From NCBI GenBank assembly GCA_027923505.1, contig BROI01000002.1:1612001-1676000 (forward strand): a DNA stretch of 64,000 nucleotides, written 5' to 3'. Source of the DNA: Mayamaea pseudoterrestris. Its lineage: Eukaryota; Bacillariophyta; Bacillariophyceae; Sellaphorales; Sellaphoraceae. The notes below the pieces were generated by a model, which worked only from the letters and a program-made list of their open reading frames with translations, searched no databases and was not told the origin of the DNA. The translations under genes were made by a program, and so were the position numbers. Positions 35,248-44,695 of the stretch are shown piece after piece. The first letter of the stretch is position 1. The number at the start of each line of letters is the position of its first letter.

Positions 35248-36726
35248 ATGAAGGACTCTAACAATCCTCGCAAGTACATCTTTCACAGCGAAAACTATCA
35301 TGTCCTCCCGCGCTGGCCCAACGACGGAATTGAGCAGTTCAAGCGCGTGTCGGAGAGCCGCAACACGCTCGAGCAAGTCCCTTTATTCTTTTTTGGTGAG
35401 GCCGATCAAGCCATGGCAAAATTGCTTGGCGACATGATCAGTAGAAAGTCAATGCAAAGACAAGATGAGGAAGCTGTCTTTTTCATCCCGTATGTGTTGC
35501 AGAGAAAGGCTGCCCGCGAGCAGCAAAATGTAAAAGCTGCCAAGCAGCATTTGGTGGAAGCCTATCGCAGCAAAGATGAAATCGTCCGTGATTTGCTCGA
35601 ACAGATTGGCGCCAAGAGCGCGATTCACAAGGCATCTCGTGACATTCGTCGCTTTCCAGACTTTGAAGCTCTAATGTGTAAGTTATTGGTAAAGGAATTG
35701 GCGTCGGATGCCAACATGGAAATGCTCTTTGGCGACGTGGCGCATGTGCGAGGTTACTTGTTCGAGCTTGGTCCCCTTTTGGAGGAACCGCCGCCAGAAG
35801 ATTTGGCGGCTACTATAGCGTTTGCCGCTACAAAGAAAGCTTTTGGTCAAGGCATCACCGCGGCTGCCAAGAAGGAGTGCGCCGAGTGCGGAAGGACTAG
35901 TGGGCACTTGGTTCGATGCACTGGTTGCTTCAGCGTTCACTACTGCGGAAAAGAGTGCCAGCGAGCGGCATGGATCGTTCACAAGCCAGACTGTCTTGAG
36001 TCCCAAGGAAAGCCAGTTTCGGATGCCGTCCGTGCCAAGGCGGACGCGAAAATAAAGGAGGAACAGGAAGAAGCCGAGTTCATAAAGGCTAAAGAGGAGG
36101 AGGAAAAGGAGCATAATATCATACAGTACTGTGTCATACCTTTTTATTGTGAAGTCGGCAACCAAAAGGTGGAGCTCTACGACACTACAGGCCAGAAGCG
36201 TATTGCACATCTGCCGCAAGCAGGCCTGGAGATTATGGAACAACACGTGCGAGAGGAATATCCCGACATTGAAATTAACAAAGACTTGTTACTTGCCGTG
36301 TTTCCAAAGGGAATCAACCCGAAAATGTACAGTCCCAGGGGATGGCTTTTAACGGATAACTCAAAGAACGGTGCCAACATTATTGTCTTGTACCAGCCAC
36401 TTTTCGTTTCGCCGTCAAACACTGGCGGAGCTCCTGCTGGTTTTGCCATTGATCTATTTGTCGTCAAGGAAGTATTCGACAATTTTGGTATGCGAGCCGT
36501 GTGGAAACAGATTGATGAGCCATACAAGGAAGATTGTATTCAAGACGACATTGTCGGCTTTCGTAACGGTTGGATGCAACTCTTTTTTCAACGAGCAACG
36601 AAGGAGTCCATGGCCCTTGAGAGCCATGTGAACCCTACTTTTATTGATGCCGGCTTGCCTCTTGGTCGCTACCATGTTACACTCAGTGAGGATGTTGAAG
36701 GGAAACTACTAGGTCCCTTGGGGTGA
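35248..36726 (+). CDS. MYND zinc-finger protein, unknown role
   Basis: 492 residues, one exon. The only recognised domain is a MYND finger at about residues 211-248 (CAECGRTSGHLVRC, CTGCFSVHYCGKECQ, HKPDC) with the full C/H ligand set. MYND fingers bind proline-rich peptides and mediate protein contacts. A charged helical linker (KEEQEEAEFIKAKEEEEKEH) follows, then a roughly 200-residue C-terminal region without a family I know. The N-terminal 200 residues are helical and charged. There is no SET domain, so it is not an SMYD methyltransferase. The stop overlaps a donor-like GGGTGAGT, so a further 3' exon is possible but not needed. Confidence 0.8.
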   Translation: MKDSNNPRKYIFHSENYHVLPRWPNDGIEQFKRVSESRNTLEQVPLFFFGEADQAMAKLLGDMISRKSMQRQDEEAVFFIPYVLQRKAAREQQNVKAAKQHLVEAYRSKDEIVRDLLEQIGAKSAIHKASRDIRRFPDFEALMCKLLVKELASDANMEMLFGDVAHVRGYLFELGPLLEEPPPEDLAATIAFAATKKAFGQGITAAAKKECAECGRTSGHLVRCTGCFSVHYCGKECQRAAWIVHKPDCLESQGKPVSDAVRAKADAKIKEEQEEAEFIKAKEEEEKEHNIIQYCVIPFYCEVGNQKVELYDTTGQKRIAHLPQAGLEIMEQHVREEYPDIEINKDLLLAVFPKGINPKMYSPRGWLLTDNSKNGANIIVLYQPLFVSPSNTGGAPAGFAIDLFVVKEVFDNFGMRAVWKQIDEPYKEDCIQDDIVGFRNGWMQLFFQRATKESMALESHVNPTFIDAGLPLGRYHVTLSEDVEGKLLGPLG

Positions 36727-36938
36727 GTTGGACTGTCTGTTGCATCCACAACGAACCGCCTCGTCAGGGTCACGCGAATAAGTGTTTGCTACTTAACTAG
36801 TTAAGACAGAATTAAACGATTAAAATATCCTGCTAACATTCCCGTTAGTATTGTAAGATTTTGCCGTACAATACACTTGATCACTTTTAACTCTCGAATG
36901 ATCCACAATACTATCTTCTCCACAGTAACATTTCTGTT

Positions 36939-37640
36939 TCAAAAAATGACGCAACATGCCGCCTCGGCTCCCTTGTTGTTTCGCCGATACTGCTTCTTGT
37001 ATCCTTCCAAATACAAAAGCTGCTTTTCGTTAATTGCGCCACGTCGCTTCTTGCGCAAAAAGGAAACCGCCTCAACTGGATCCATGTTTGCAAACTCCAC
37101 GAGCGCAATGGCCACCATGACGGGCGCCCGCCCCAAGCCAGCCACGCAGTGCACGGCAATGCCAGTTTCACTGTTCGCCGCGTCATTTGCTGCAGTCTCG
37201 GTGGCAGCGCCGTAAAACGTTTCATCCACCAACTTGAGCCACGTCATGATGTGATCCTTGGGCGGACTCGTTCCATCCTTGTACTCCAGCTCGTGCAATT
37301 TAATGCCCGCCAGGTTCAACTCGTTGGCTGTGTACGTGACTTCGCAGACGCGCACCACATCCGTCACGTGGTGCTTGCGCATTTCCTTAATGTAGTAGTG
37401 CAGATTGCCTTGGCGCGGCGCGTCCATAATGAGAAACTTCATCTTGTCAACCTCGATCAAGGTCGGTTTCGTGCCGAGCGACATGTTGGGAGCGTTGCTG
37501 TGATTGCCGTTAGTAATAGAGCGCGATGGTCGGGTGTTGGTAATGCTGCTGCTCAACGTCGCACTTGCTACTGCGCTGGACTTCTTGCTTGCAACGTCAA
37601 GAGGACCTTCCGCTGCAGTAGATGCAGTCAAATGTTGCAT
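36939..37640 (-). CDS. PRL-type protein tyrosine phosphatase (PTP4A family), prenylated
   Basis: 233 residues from the ATG at 37640. The catalytic loop HCVAGLGRAPVMVA has the CX5R signature of PRL phosphatases (Cys-VAGLG-Arg). FLIMDAPRQGNLHYYIKEM and HHVTDVVRVCEVTY match the family's N-terminal half. The C-terminus ends CCVIF, a CaaX box for prenylation, preceded by a basic patch (KKQYRRNNKG). PRL proteins act at membranes and also regulate magnesium transporters (CNNM) in animals. The frame upstream of 37640 lacks an ATG and contains a good acceptor (CTTACAG near 37667), so a 5'-UTR intron is likely. The N-terminal 50 residues (Ser/Ala-rich) are not conserved in the family. Confidence 0.93.
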   Translation of the reverse strand: MQHLTASTAAEGPLDVASKKSSAVASATLSSSITNTRPSRSITNGNHSNAPNMSLGTKPTLIEVDKMKFLIMDAPRQGNLHYYIKEMRKHHVTDVVRVCEVTYTANELNLAGIKLHELEYKDGTSPPKDHIMTWLKLVDETFYGAATETAANDAANSETGIAVHCVAGLGRAPVMVAIALVEFANMDPVEAVSFLRKKRRGAINEKQLLYLEGYKKQYRRNNKGAEAACCVIF

Positions 37641-38458
37641 TGAATAACGAGGTATTAATAGTAGCAGTCTGTAAGTCAAGGAAGAAACGCGTCGGTGTTA
37701 GGTGTCAGTGACTTCGACGACGACGAGGCAAGCACTCGGAACAGCGCAAGGCTAGTAGCGGTAGGCGCGGAGGCAAGCCGCACAAGACTTATATCGGTGA
37801 AAGCATCAAGGTGAATCTCGCTTTCAGACAGTCGATATGTAAGCAAGGCCTCGGCTGCAGCAGCAGGAGCTTCAGACGTTCCGAGTCATCCGATGACAAT
37901 GGAAGAGCGGCGTCAACAAAAAGTCGCAACTTACACTCTTTACTGCAATACTCCGTCGACAGCAAGTTTACAATCAAAATCTAATGCTCTCGCCGCTTTC
38001 CGATTCTTGTTAATCGCGCCTCGTTAGCCAGGCTTGTCTCGTGCGCAAACGAAAAGGTTGCACAGCTGGGTCTGTAGTTGCCCCGCAGGGGCTTTTGCGA
38101 CGATCGTTTTGGTGAACCACAGATTGGTATAGGTAGAGACGCGCGCGTAAAAAGTAGAATGTACTTTTTTCAGCGGGTTCTGATATAGTATTGTAGATGA
38201 AGGCGGACGAGAGGAGGAGGAAGGTGGAAACGACTGGTGTGAAATGTGAACATCAGACTTCCATGCAGCGCTGCTTGCTGCCATGCCACGCTGCAAAAGC
38301 AACGCACGGTTGGACGGGGCTGCTCGGTCGGGAATACTTAGGGTTCGAGTACTTAATGTCAGACTCTAAGCACTACCGATGCGACTTTACGAAACAGCTA
38401 CATCAAAACGTGACGACGAGCGACCGTGGACCGTGGCCCGTGGCCCGTGGCGAAGATT
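37641..38458. other. Intergenic, PRL 5' flank up to the LTR element
   Basis: 818 bp. A splice-acceptor-like site close to the PRL start suggests a 5'-UTR intron here. No coding domain was found in the short frames. Four tandem CCGTGG(A/C) units sit just before the LTR element. Confidence 0.45.
38424..38451. repeat. Four tandem 7-bp units CCGTGGM
   Basis: CCGTGGA then three copies of CCGTGGC, back to back, ending 7 bp before the left LTR. Probably a simple replication-slippage repeat. Confidence 0.85.
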
Positions 38459-38685
38459 TGATGAGTTTGGGTAGGATAGATAATGGGATCGGGTGAGTCA
38501 ACGGATAACTGCTATCACAGCGGTGTTCGGTGCGACATCCATCTTACCATGTTACTAAATACTGGATCGGTCTCCCTCTGCTCACTATTCTAACTTGGAG
38601 ACGAGTAAGAGGAGAGACTGGTCTGGGGCACGTATACGGGCCATTAGGACTACTGTAGCTTACAGGATTCAACTAGGATTCATCA
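38459..38685 (+). repeat. Left LTR, 227 bp
   Basis: Direct repeat of 44350-44576, with 6-bp inverted ends TGATGA/TCATCA. Confidence 0.95.
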
Positions 38686-38700
38686 GCTTATGAGACGTAA
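38686..38700 (+). other. Primer-binding site, half-tRNA-Met type
   Basis: Immediately inside the left LTR, the DNA contains CTTATGAG, complementary to the CAU anticodon loop CUCAUAAG of a tRNA-Met. Drosophila copia primes from an internally cleaved initiator tRNA-Met in the same way. The usual tRNA 3'-end match (TGG) is not seen. Confidence 0.6.
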
Positions 38701-38724
38701 TATCGACGGCTTATTCCAACGTGT

Positions 38725-41700
38725 ATGAACCAGAGATCAGCTAGAAGAATGGAACAACTCGTACGCAACCTCACGGGTTTGACGGACGATCAAGTTGCGC
38801 TTCTAGTGACTGAAGGAGTGAACAACATTAACGATGTATCAAGCCTCCAGTTTGACGACTTGCGTGGCATTTTACCAGCAGCGTCAGTCTTAACTGTTCG
38901 ACGTTTAGCCAGCGTCGGCAAGTACGTTGCTCGCGGCCAGCAAGTTAACGCATTGACGACGATGGCGATTGTTAACGCCTTTAACGACACGTCGGACCGA
39001 GCGCCGACGGCAGCGGCGGCTCCTGATCCAACTCGAGGCGCTCTCAAGCTTTCGGTCAATCCGATGGAAGACTTTAGTGGACTGTTGGACGACTGGGAGC
39101 TGTGGGCAATTGAAACGGATGCTTTGATGAAGCAGACGCCGTTTGCAAGTCTAATGGGAGATAACGCACCGCCGCAAGGCGACGTATTCCTACAGGCGCG
39201 TAACAAGGAGTTCCATGCCATGTTAATGAAGGCTTGCCACGGTGGACACGCGTTGCACATTGTTCAAGGCATTGAAAATGAAAACGGATTCGCTGCTTGG
39301 AAAGCGCTCATGGACTGGTATGGATCAAACGAAACGAGTCGTTCTTTGGTCGAGTACCATCGAAACAAACTCAAGAATGCTATTTGTGATGCCGATCATA
39401 CGGCGAGCGAGTACATTAACGTCTTCATTACCAGCTCGCAGAAGTTGGAGCAACTCGGCGAGGGTACTACGGAGGCGACGAAAAAGGTTTCTTTCTTGGA
39501 CGGCATCCAAGACGATGATTACGATGTCTGCAAGCAGAATCTCACTAATCAAGAGGACGCAACGTTCCAAGACTATGTAAACAAAGTAAGGAAGCGTGAG
39601 CAGGAGCTCAAGCGTCAGGAAACTGTGAACAGCTCGACGACGACGAAGACCAAGGCCAGACGCGCTCATAATGGAGGCAACGGCAAGGGCGAGTCGTCGG
39701 GTAACATTCCTTTCATTCCTCCTTTCATTTTGGCTCAGATTCAAGATCGTCCAGCCAAGACTGCGTTGATTCTGTGGCGCACAACATGGAACGAGGATAG
39801 AAGAATCATCCGTCCTGAAGACGTTCCGGAACAGACGGGAACAGCGACAGGGACCAACGGTGACCACAACACTAGTGGTACGAGCACTCAAAAGAAGAGC
39901 GGCAAAGGCAGGAAGTCGGGCAAGGGCGGAGCTAGGACACGTCGAACCTCGGCAACAACGGTTGACTCAACTGGAGTTGATGGGGGCGCTCCAGATGCCA
40001 CGATGGTTTCTGCAGGCGTCGTGAAAACTCGCTTGACCAAGACCGCCTTTAGAGGCCTTAAAGACTCAACAGTTGCTGTTCGGATCAAGGATTCGGACGA
40101 TGAAGGCAGCACAAGTACTGCTAGTGATGACGATGGTGAGGATGACAAGCCGAAGGATAAGCATGAGTCTTCTACTGCTACTGTCGGGAGCGCGTCACGT
40201 AAACGCAAACTGAAGAGCAGAAAGAAGCTTACGGCGCAAGGTTTAAAGTCTGCTTTAAAGAAGAAGGCGAAGAAGACTCGCCGTAACCCAAGATGCCGAC
40301 GCGGACGCGAGTCGGAACGACCAAGGGCAATCATCGATCCAGGATCGGAAGTTAATCTCATTGGTGGTGTTGGTTGGGAGGTAATCTCAAGAGTTAATCA
40401 GTCCACCAGAGTAAACGGAGCTTTACCAGGAATGGTTGGAAAGAAACTGCCGTTTGTTTGCGCGGTGACAGTTTACGAGCATCCCTCGAGAGGACCGCTA
40501 CTTATCGGTTGCGGCAACGTGGCTTGGGAAGATTCACTGGCACAAACTGAGTCTCTATTTAACTCACATTTGCTTTGTCAAGCAGGCGTTGATGTTGATG
40601 ACAAGGCCGAGCGTGACGGTGGTCTTTCAAGACTGAGCTTTGATGGAATTGAAGTTAAACTGGATTTCGTGACTCAGTCGACGCTCTCGTTCTATCATCG
40701 CAAGCCGACCGACAAGGAGCTAGTGACAATGAAGATTCACTGGCTCATCCCACGGAAACCAAGTATGGAAACTGGTCATCCCTTCATACCCATTCGGCGA
40801 GCACCTGCCGAGTTGATTGCGGAGCGAGCGGATTGGCGCTCACGACTCGGGAATTGCCAAGAGTTCGTGGCGGCCAAAACGCTGCAAGCAACAACGCAGT
40901 TGTGCGAAGCTCCCGTTGAAATGGAGAATAGAGAGAACCCTCGACAGCATCGCATGAAGCGTTTGTTGGCGTTGCATCCAAGACGGGTGGACGGTCGCAC
41001 AGACTCCGACACGTTCTTCTCTAGCGTCAAGTCCATACGCGGCTACACTTGTGTGCAATTGTTCTTCTCTTTAACAAGCAAATTTCTGTTTGCAAGGTGT
41101 TTGAAAAAGGAGAGCGAGTCGCATGCTGCGTATCAGGATTTTATAAGGTACATTGGCGCTCCGAACGTTTTACTCACGGATAACGCTCAGACACAAGTCG
41201 GCGCAAAGTGGACGAAAACAAGTCGCGAGCATTGCGTAAAGCAAAAGGCAACGGTACCTCATAATCAGCAACAAAACCAAGCAGAAGGAGGCGTCCGCAT
41301 TGTAAAGCAAAGAGTCATTCTGACGCTGCGTTACGCTCAAGCTCCGCTGGTGTTTTGGTGCTACTGTCTTCTCTTCATTATTGACTGTTTCAACCACAGC
41401 GCACGAGAGCAAATCGAATGGAGAACCCCTTACGAACGAATGTGGGGCACGACGCCTGACATATCGATGTTTCGGTTTAGTTTCTGGCAGCCTGTGTGGT
41501 ACTTTGAACCGACGGCCAAGTTTCCTCAACCGAACTTTCTGCCGGGGCGCTTCGTTGGAATTGCGTGGGATCATGGCGACGCGTTCACGTACCGGATTTG
41601 GACGACTCCGAAAGGAGATTGGCAAAGAGGGCGTGAATTGATACGCAACGTTGTGAAACCTCGCGTTGCGGAAGATACTGAGGCTCGCGCCGACTACAGT

Positions 41701-44256
41701 TTAAAGGACGACGAGTTTGAGTTGCTACGCAAGGACATGCTCGGTACGACTGCGCGCAGTCGCAAGCAAAAGCGGCAGGAGTCCAGGCGTCAAGCAAAGC
41801 AGAATACTAGTCGTTCCTCCAAGTCTGGTTGCGCTGGCGCAAGCGTCAGTGTTGATAATGAGGATGGCGCTGCAAGTTCTCCTCCGAGCAGCGATTCAGA
41901 GGAGAAGGGGGCAGTGAGCGCCAAGCGAGACGGAAAAGACAAGAAGGTGACGTTTCAAGTGTCTGATAATCACTCGGATTCCGAGTCGGAGTCGGTTGCG
42001 CTAGACGATGAAGGCAGTCACCGCAATGTGATTGTTGAAACTGTCGCCGAGGATGACGAGGAGGAGGACTCTGATAGCGAGACACCTAGCACTGCTAACA
42101 ATGTGGAACGGCCTGTAGAGGAGGCTGAGGCAGAGGAGCTGTTTCCTGGGTTTAATCCTTTGCAGAAGGACGACATCGAGATGACGACCGAAGCCAACAA
42201 TGCCTACTCAACGAAACAGAACGAACCAACCATTGGCGGCGCCCATGTTTGCTCTATCGTTGGCCATGAGTGGAAGGAAGGACGACTGCGGTTGCAAGTC
42301 GTTTGGTCGACCGGCGAGAAGAGCTGGGAGGAACTCAAAGACATGAAAGAGGATCATCCTAAGCTCACCGCTCGGTACATTCTGCACTATAACGTTACTC
42401 GATCTACAGGCACTGACCGTACAGTCTCTTGGGCCAAGAAAACCATGCGCGACCTTGACCGGGCCGTCAGGAGAATAGCAAGGTTGTATGACTTTCATCT
42501 CGACGAGAACGACGAGGTCTATACGGTGAGGCGCACGCAGAAGAAGAAGAAGAAACGACCTTTCTCTGCAAAGCCTGTACTCAAGTATGGAGTTCAAGTA
42601 CCAAGGAATGTGCGCGAGGCTATTCGATTGGATCAAGCCAATGGCGACCAGTATTGGCAGGACGCTATCAAGCTTGAAATCGGTTCATTGACGGACCTCA
42701 ACTGCTTTGAGTTCAAGGCGGCTGATCATCAGCCAGGAGCTGAGTATCAGAAGACGACATTAGTTGTAATCTTTGATGTTAAGCAAGATCTGCGTCGCAA
42801 GGCAAGGCTGGTTGCTGGAGGCCATCTGGTCGATGCTTTGGATCACAACATATACTCTTCGACGGTGAAAGGGATCAGCGTCAAGCTACTGCACGTTATA
42901 GCCCACAAGGCAAAGCTTCGCCAAGTATGTGGAGACGTGGCAAACGCATACGTGAATGCTTACACTAACGAAAAGGTATATGCACGAGCGGGACCCGAGT
43001 TCGGTCCTGAGTTGGAAGGCAAGATTGTAATCATTGTCAAAGCGCTATATGGTTTGTCAACCTCAAGCGAGCGATGGCATGCGCACTTTGCAGATACACT
43101 CAGAGGACTTGGTTTCGTTCCAACTGGATTTGATAAGGATGTATGGATTCGTAAAGCTGCAGATGGCTCCCATTACGAGTACATTTGTACGCACGTTGAC
43201 GACTTTATGATTGTCGGCAAGGAGCCAGAAGACATTATGAAGCAAATACAAGCCATCTATTCAGTAAAATCCATCGGACCGCCGGACTATTATCTTGGTA
43301 ACGATTACAAGAAGGACTCGAAGGGACGATGGTGCATCGGTTGCAAAAAGTACCTTACGGAGGCAATCAAACGGGTCGAGCGCACGTTCGGGTTGCTAAA
43401 CAAGTTTTCCAATCCAACGGCGACGGGCGATCACCCAGAACTTGATACTAGTGAGCTACTCAATGATGATGAGCATCGCAAGTATCAGATGTTGATTGGC
43501 ATGTTGGTTTGGATCGTCACAATCGGTCGAGCCGACGTCGCCCACGCTACTTCTTCTTTATCGCGGTTCACGGCAAGTCCACGTAAAGGGCATTTGGAAC
43601 GCGTTCTTCGGGTGTTTGGTTACTTAAAGAAGAGGCCTAACCGAAGGGTTGTGGTTGATTCAAGGGACGCTGAGCTCATCGGAGGAGCGGACGCTCTGTC
43701 GGCGGATTACACCAAGGAGCTTGCAGACCAGTATGAAAATGCTGTAGAGGAGATAGACGAGGGTCTACCGGAAGCGCTAATTGACGAGATCCTCATTACA
43801 GTCTTTGTTGATTCGGATCATGCGCACGATCAAGTGACGAGGCGGTCTATTACTGGACTACTCATACTGGTCGGTCGCACACCCGTCATGTATGCGAGCA
43901 AGCGACAGGGGTCCATCGAGACTTCAACCTATGGTGCTGAATTCTGTGCGATGAAGACAGCAGTAGAGGAGTTAATTGCTGTGCGTTATATGCTGCGATG
44001 TTTGGGAGTGAAGGTGGAGCACGCGAGCTTGGTTTGTGGGGACAACCAGGGGGTCGTCCAGAATGCAACTTTGAAGGGAAGCATCCTCAAGAAGAAGCAT
44101 GTTGCAATTGCATACCACAAGACGCGTGAGGCAGCGGCTGCTGGGATCTGCCATCCTATCAAGATTGATGGGAACGACAACTTTGCCGACTGCTTGACAA
44201 AGGGTCAAACGCAGAAGGCGTTCAGCAAGTGTGTTGGCGGATTCATGCATGGCTAA
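38725..44256 (+). CDS. Copia-type gag-pol polyprotein
   Basis: A single frame of 1,843 codons encodes an N-terminal gag region with helical capsid-like sequence (about 100-300), basic linkers, a protease-like segment (about 530), an integrase core (LLTDNAQTQ, then QNQAEGGVR), an acidic low-complexity linker, a copia reverse transcriptase (GDVANAYVNAY, KALYGLSTSSERWHAHF, THVDDFMIV) and RNase H (FVDSDHAHD, GLLILVGRTPVMYASKRQ, STYGAEF). Integrase before reverse transcriptase marks it as Ty1/copia (Pseudoviridae). The frame looks whole. Confidence 0.93.
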   Translation: MNQRSARRMEQLVRNLTGLTDDQVALLVTEGVNNINDVSSLQFDDLRGILPAASVLTVRRLASVGKYVARGQQVNALTTMAIVNAFNDTSDRAPTAAAAPDPTRGALKLSVNPMEDFSGLLDDWELWAIETDALMKQTPFASLMGDNAPPQGDVFLQARNKEFHAMLMKACHGGHALHIVQGIENENGFAAWKALMDWYGSNETSRSLVEYHRNKLKNAICDADHTASEYINVFITSSQKLEQLGEGTTEATKKVSFLDGIQDDDYDVCKQNLTNQEDATFQDYVNKVRKREQELKRQETVNSSTTTKTKARRAHNGGNGKGESSGNIPFIPPFILAQIQDRPAKTALILWRTTWNEDRRIIRPEDVPEQTGTATGTNGDHNTSGTSTQKKSGKGRKSGKGGARTRRTSATTVDSTGVDGGAPDATMVSAGVVKTRLTKTAFRGLKDSTVAVRIKDSDDEGSTSTASDDDGEDDKPKDKHESSTATVGSASRKRKLKSRKKLTAQGLKSALKKKAKKTRRNPRCRRGRESERPRAIIDPGSEVNLIGGVGWEVISRVNQSTRVNGALPGMVGKKLPFVCAVTVYEHPSRGPLLIGCGNVAWEDSLAQTESLFNSHLLCQAGVDVDDKAERDGGLSRLSFDGIEVKLDFVTQSTLSFYHRKPTDKELVTMKIHWLIPRKPSMETGHPFIPIRRAPAELIAERADWRSRLGNCQEFVAAKTLQATTQLCEAPVEMENRENPRQHRMKRLLALHPRRVDGRTDSDTFFSSVKSIRGYTCVQLFFSLTSKFLFARCLKKESESHAAYQDFIRYIGAPNVLLTDNAQTQVGAKWTKTSREHCVKQKATVPHNQQQNQAEGGVRIVKQRVILTLRYAQAPLVFWCYCLLFIIDCFNHSAREQIEWRTPYERMWGTTPDISMFRFSFWQPVWYFEPTAKFPQPNFLPGRFVGIAWDHGDAFTYRIWTTPKGDWQRGRELIRNVVKPRVAEDTEARADYSLKDDEFELLRKDMLGTTARSRKQKRQESRRQAKQNTSRSSKSGCAGASVSVDNEDGAASSPPSSDSEEKGAVSAKRDGKDKKVTFQVSDNHSDSESESVALDDEGSHRNVIVETVAEDDEEEDSDSETPSTANNVERPVEEAEAEELFPGFNPLQKDDIEMTTEANNAYSTKQNEPTIGGAHVCSIVGHEWKEGRLRLQVVWSTGEKSWEELKDMKEDHPKLTARYILHYNVTRSTGTDRTVSWAKKTMRDLDRAVRRIARLYDFHLDENDEVYTVRRTQKKKKKRPFSAKPVLKYGVQVPRNVREAIRLDQANGDQYWQDAIKLEIGSLTDLNCFEFKAADHQPGAEYQKTTLVVIFDVKQDLRRKARLVAGGHLVDALDHNIYSSTVKGISVKLLHVIAHKAKLRQVCGDVANAYVNAYTNEKVYARAGPEFGPELEGKIVIIVKALYGLSTSSERWHAHFADTLRGLGFVPTGFDKDVWIRKAADGSHYEYICTHVDDFMIVGKEPEDIMKQIQAIYSVKSIGPPDYYLGNDYKKDSKGRWCIGCKKYLTEAIKRVERTFGLLNKFSNPTATGDHPELDTSELLNDDEHRKYQMLIGMLVWIVTIGRADVAHATSSLSRFTASPRKGHLERVLRVFGYLKKRPNRRVVVDSRDAELIGGADALSADYTKELADQYENAVEEIDEGLPEALIDEILITVFVDSDHAHDQVTRRSITGLLILVGRTPVMYASKRQGSIETSTYGAEFCAMKTAVEELIAVRYMLRCLGVKVEHASLVCGDNQGVVQNATLKGSILKKKHVAIAYHKTREAAAAGICHPIKIDGNDNFADCLTKGQTQKAFSKCVGGFMHG

Positions 44257-44341
44257 GCTGATCTGTTGGAGTGCTCGATTGTTGTCTAACTTAATTGGAT
44301 TTGTTATTGCTTGTTGATGAGCGCGAGTTCTTCGTCGACTC

Positions 44342-44349
44342 AAGAGGAG
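44342..44349 (+). other. Polypurine tract
   Basis: AAGAGGAG lies directly before the right LTR, where plus-strand synthesis is normally primed. Confidence 0.6.
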
Positions 44350-44576
44350 TGATGAGTTTGGGTAGGATAGATAATGGGATCGGGTGAGTCAACGGATAAC
44401 TGCTATCACAGCGGTGTTCGGTGCGACATCCATCTTACCATGTTACTAAATACTGGATCGGTCTCCCTCTGCTCACTATTCTAACTTGGAGACGAGTAAG
44501 AGGAGAGACTGGTCTGGGGCACGCATACGGGCCATTAGGACTACTGTAGCTTACAGGATTCAACTAGGATTCATCA
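44350..44576 (+). repeat. Right LTR, 227 bp
   Basis: Matches the left LTR except one position by eye. It ends 120 bp before the next gene's start codon. Confidence 0.95.
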
Positions 44577-44695
44577 GATTGATGAGAGCATTGTCCCAGC
44601 GTGGCGAGAGGAACATTAAAATAAAACAGAGAAGGCCCATTTCTTTTGCCTACTAGATTCAGCAGCCAAATACAATCTTATCATTTCGAACAAAG

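Larger units (their letters stand above)
38459..44576 (+). mobile_element. Ty1/copia LTR retrotransposon, CoDi-like, whole and very young
   Basis: A 6.1-kb element with 227-bp LTRs (38459-38685 and 44350-44576) that begin TGATGA and end TCATCA and differ at one position by eye. The flanks share GATT (or AGATT), a 4-5 bp target duplication. Between the LTRs are a primer-binding site complementary to the tRNA-Met anticodon loop, one gag-pol frame in copia order (integrase before reverse transcriptase), and a polypurine run before the right LTR. It looks whole, with no breaks seen in its main frame. Near-identical LTRs imply very recent insertion. The resemblance to diatom CoDi elements is inferred from domain order and host. 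Confidence 0.95.

Noticed and set aside
37641-37679. Extension of the PRL phosphatase upstream of 37640
   Set aside because: It has no ATG and contains a splice-acceptor-like CTTACAG; family members do not need it.
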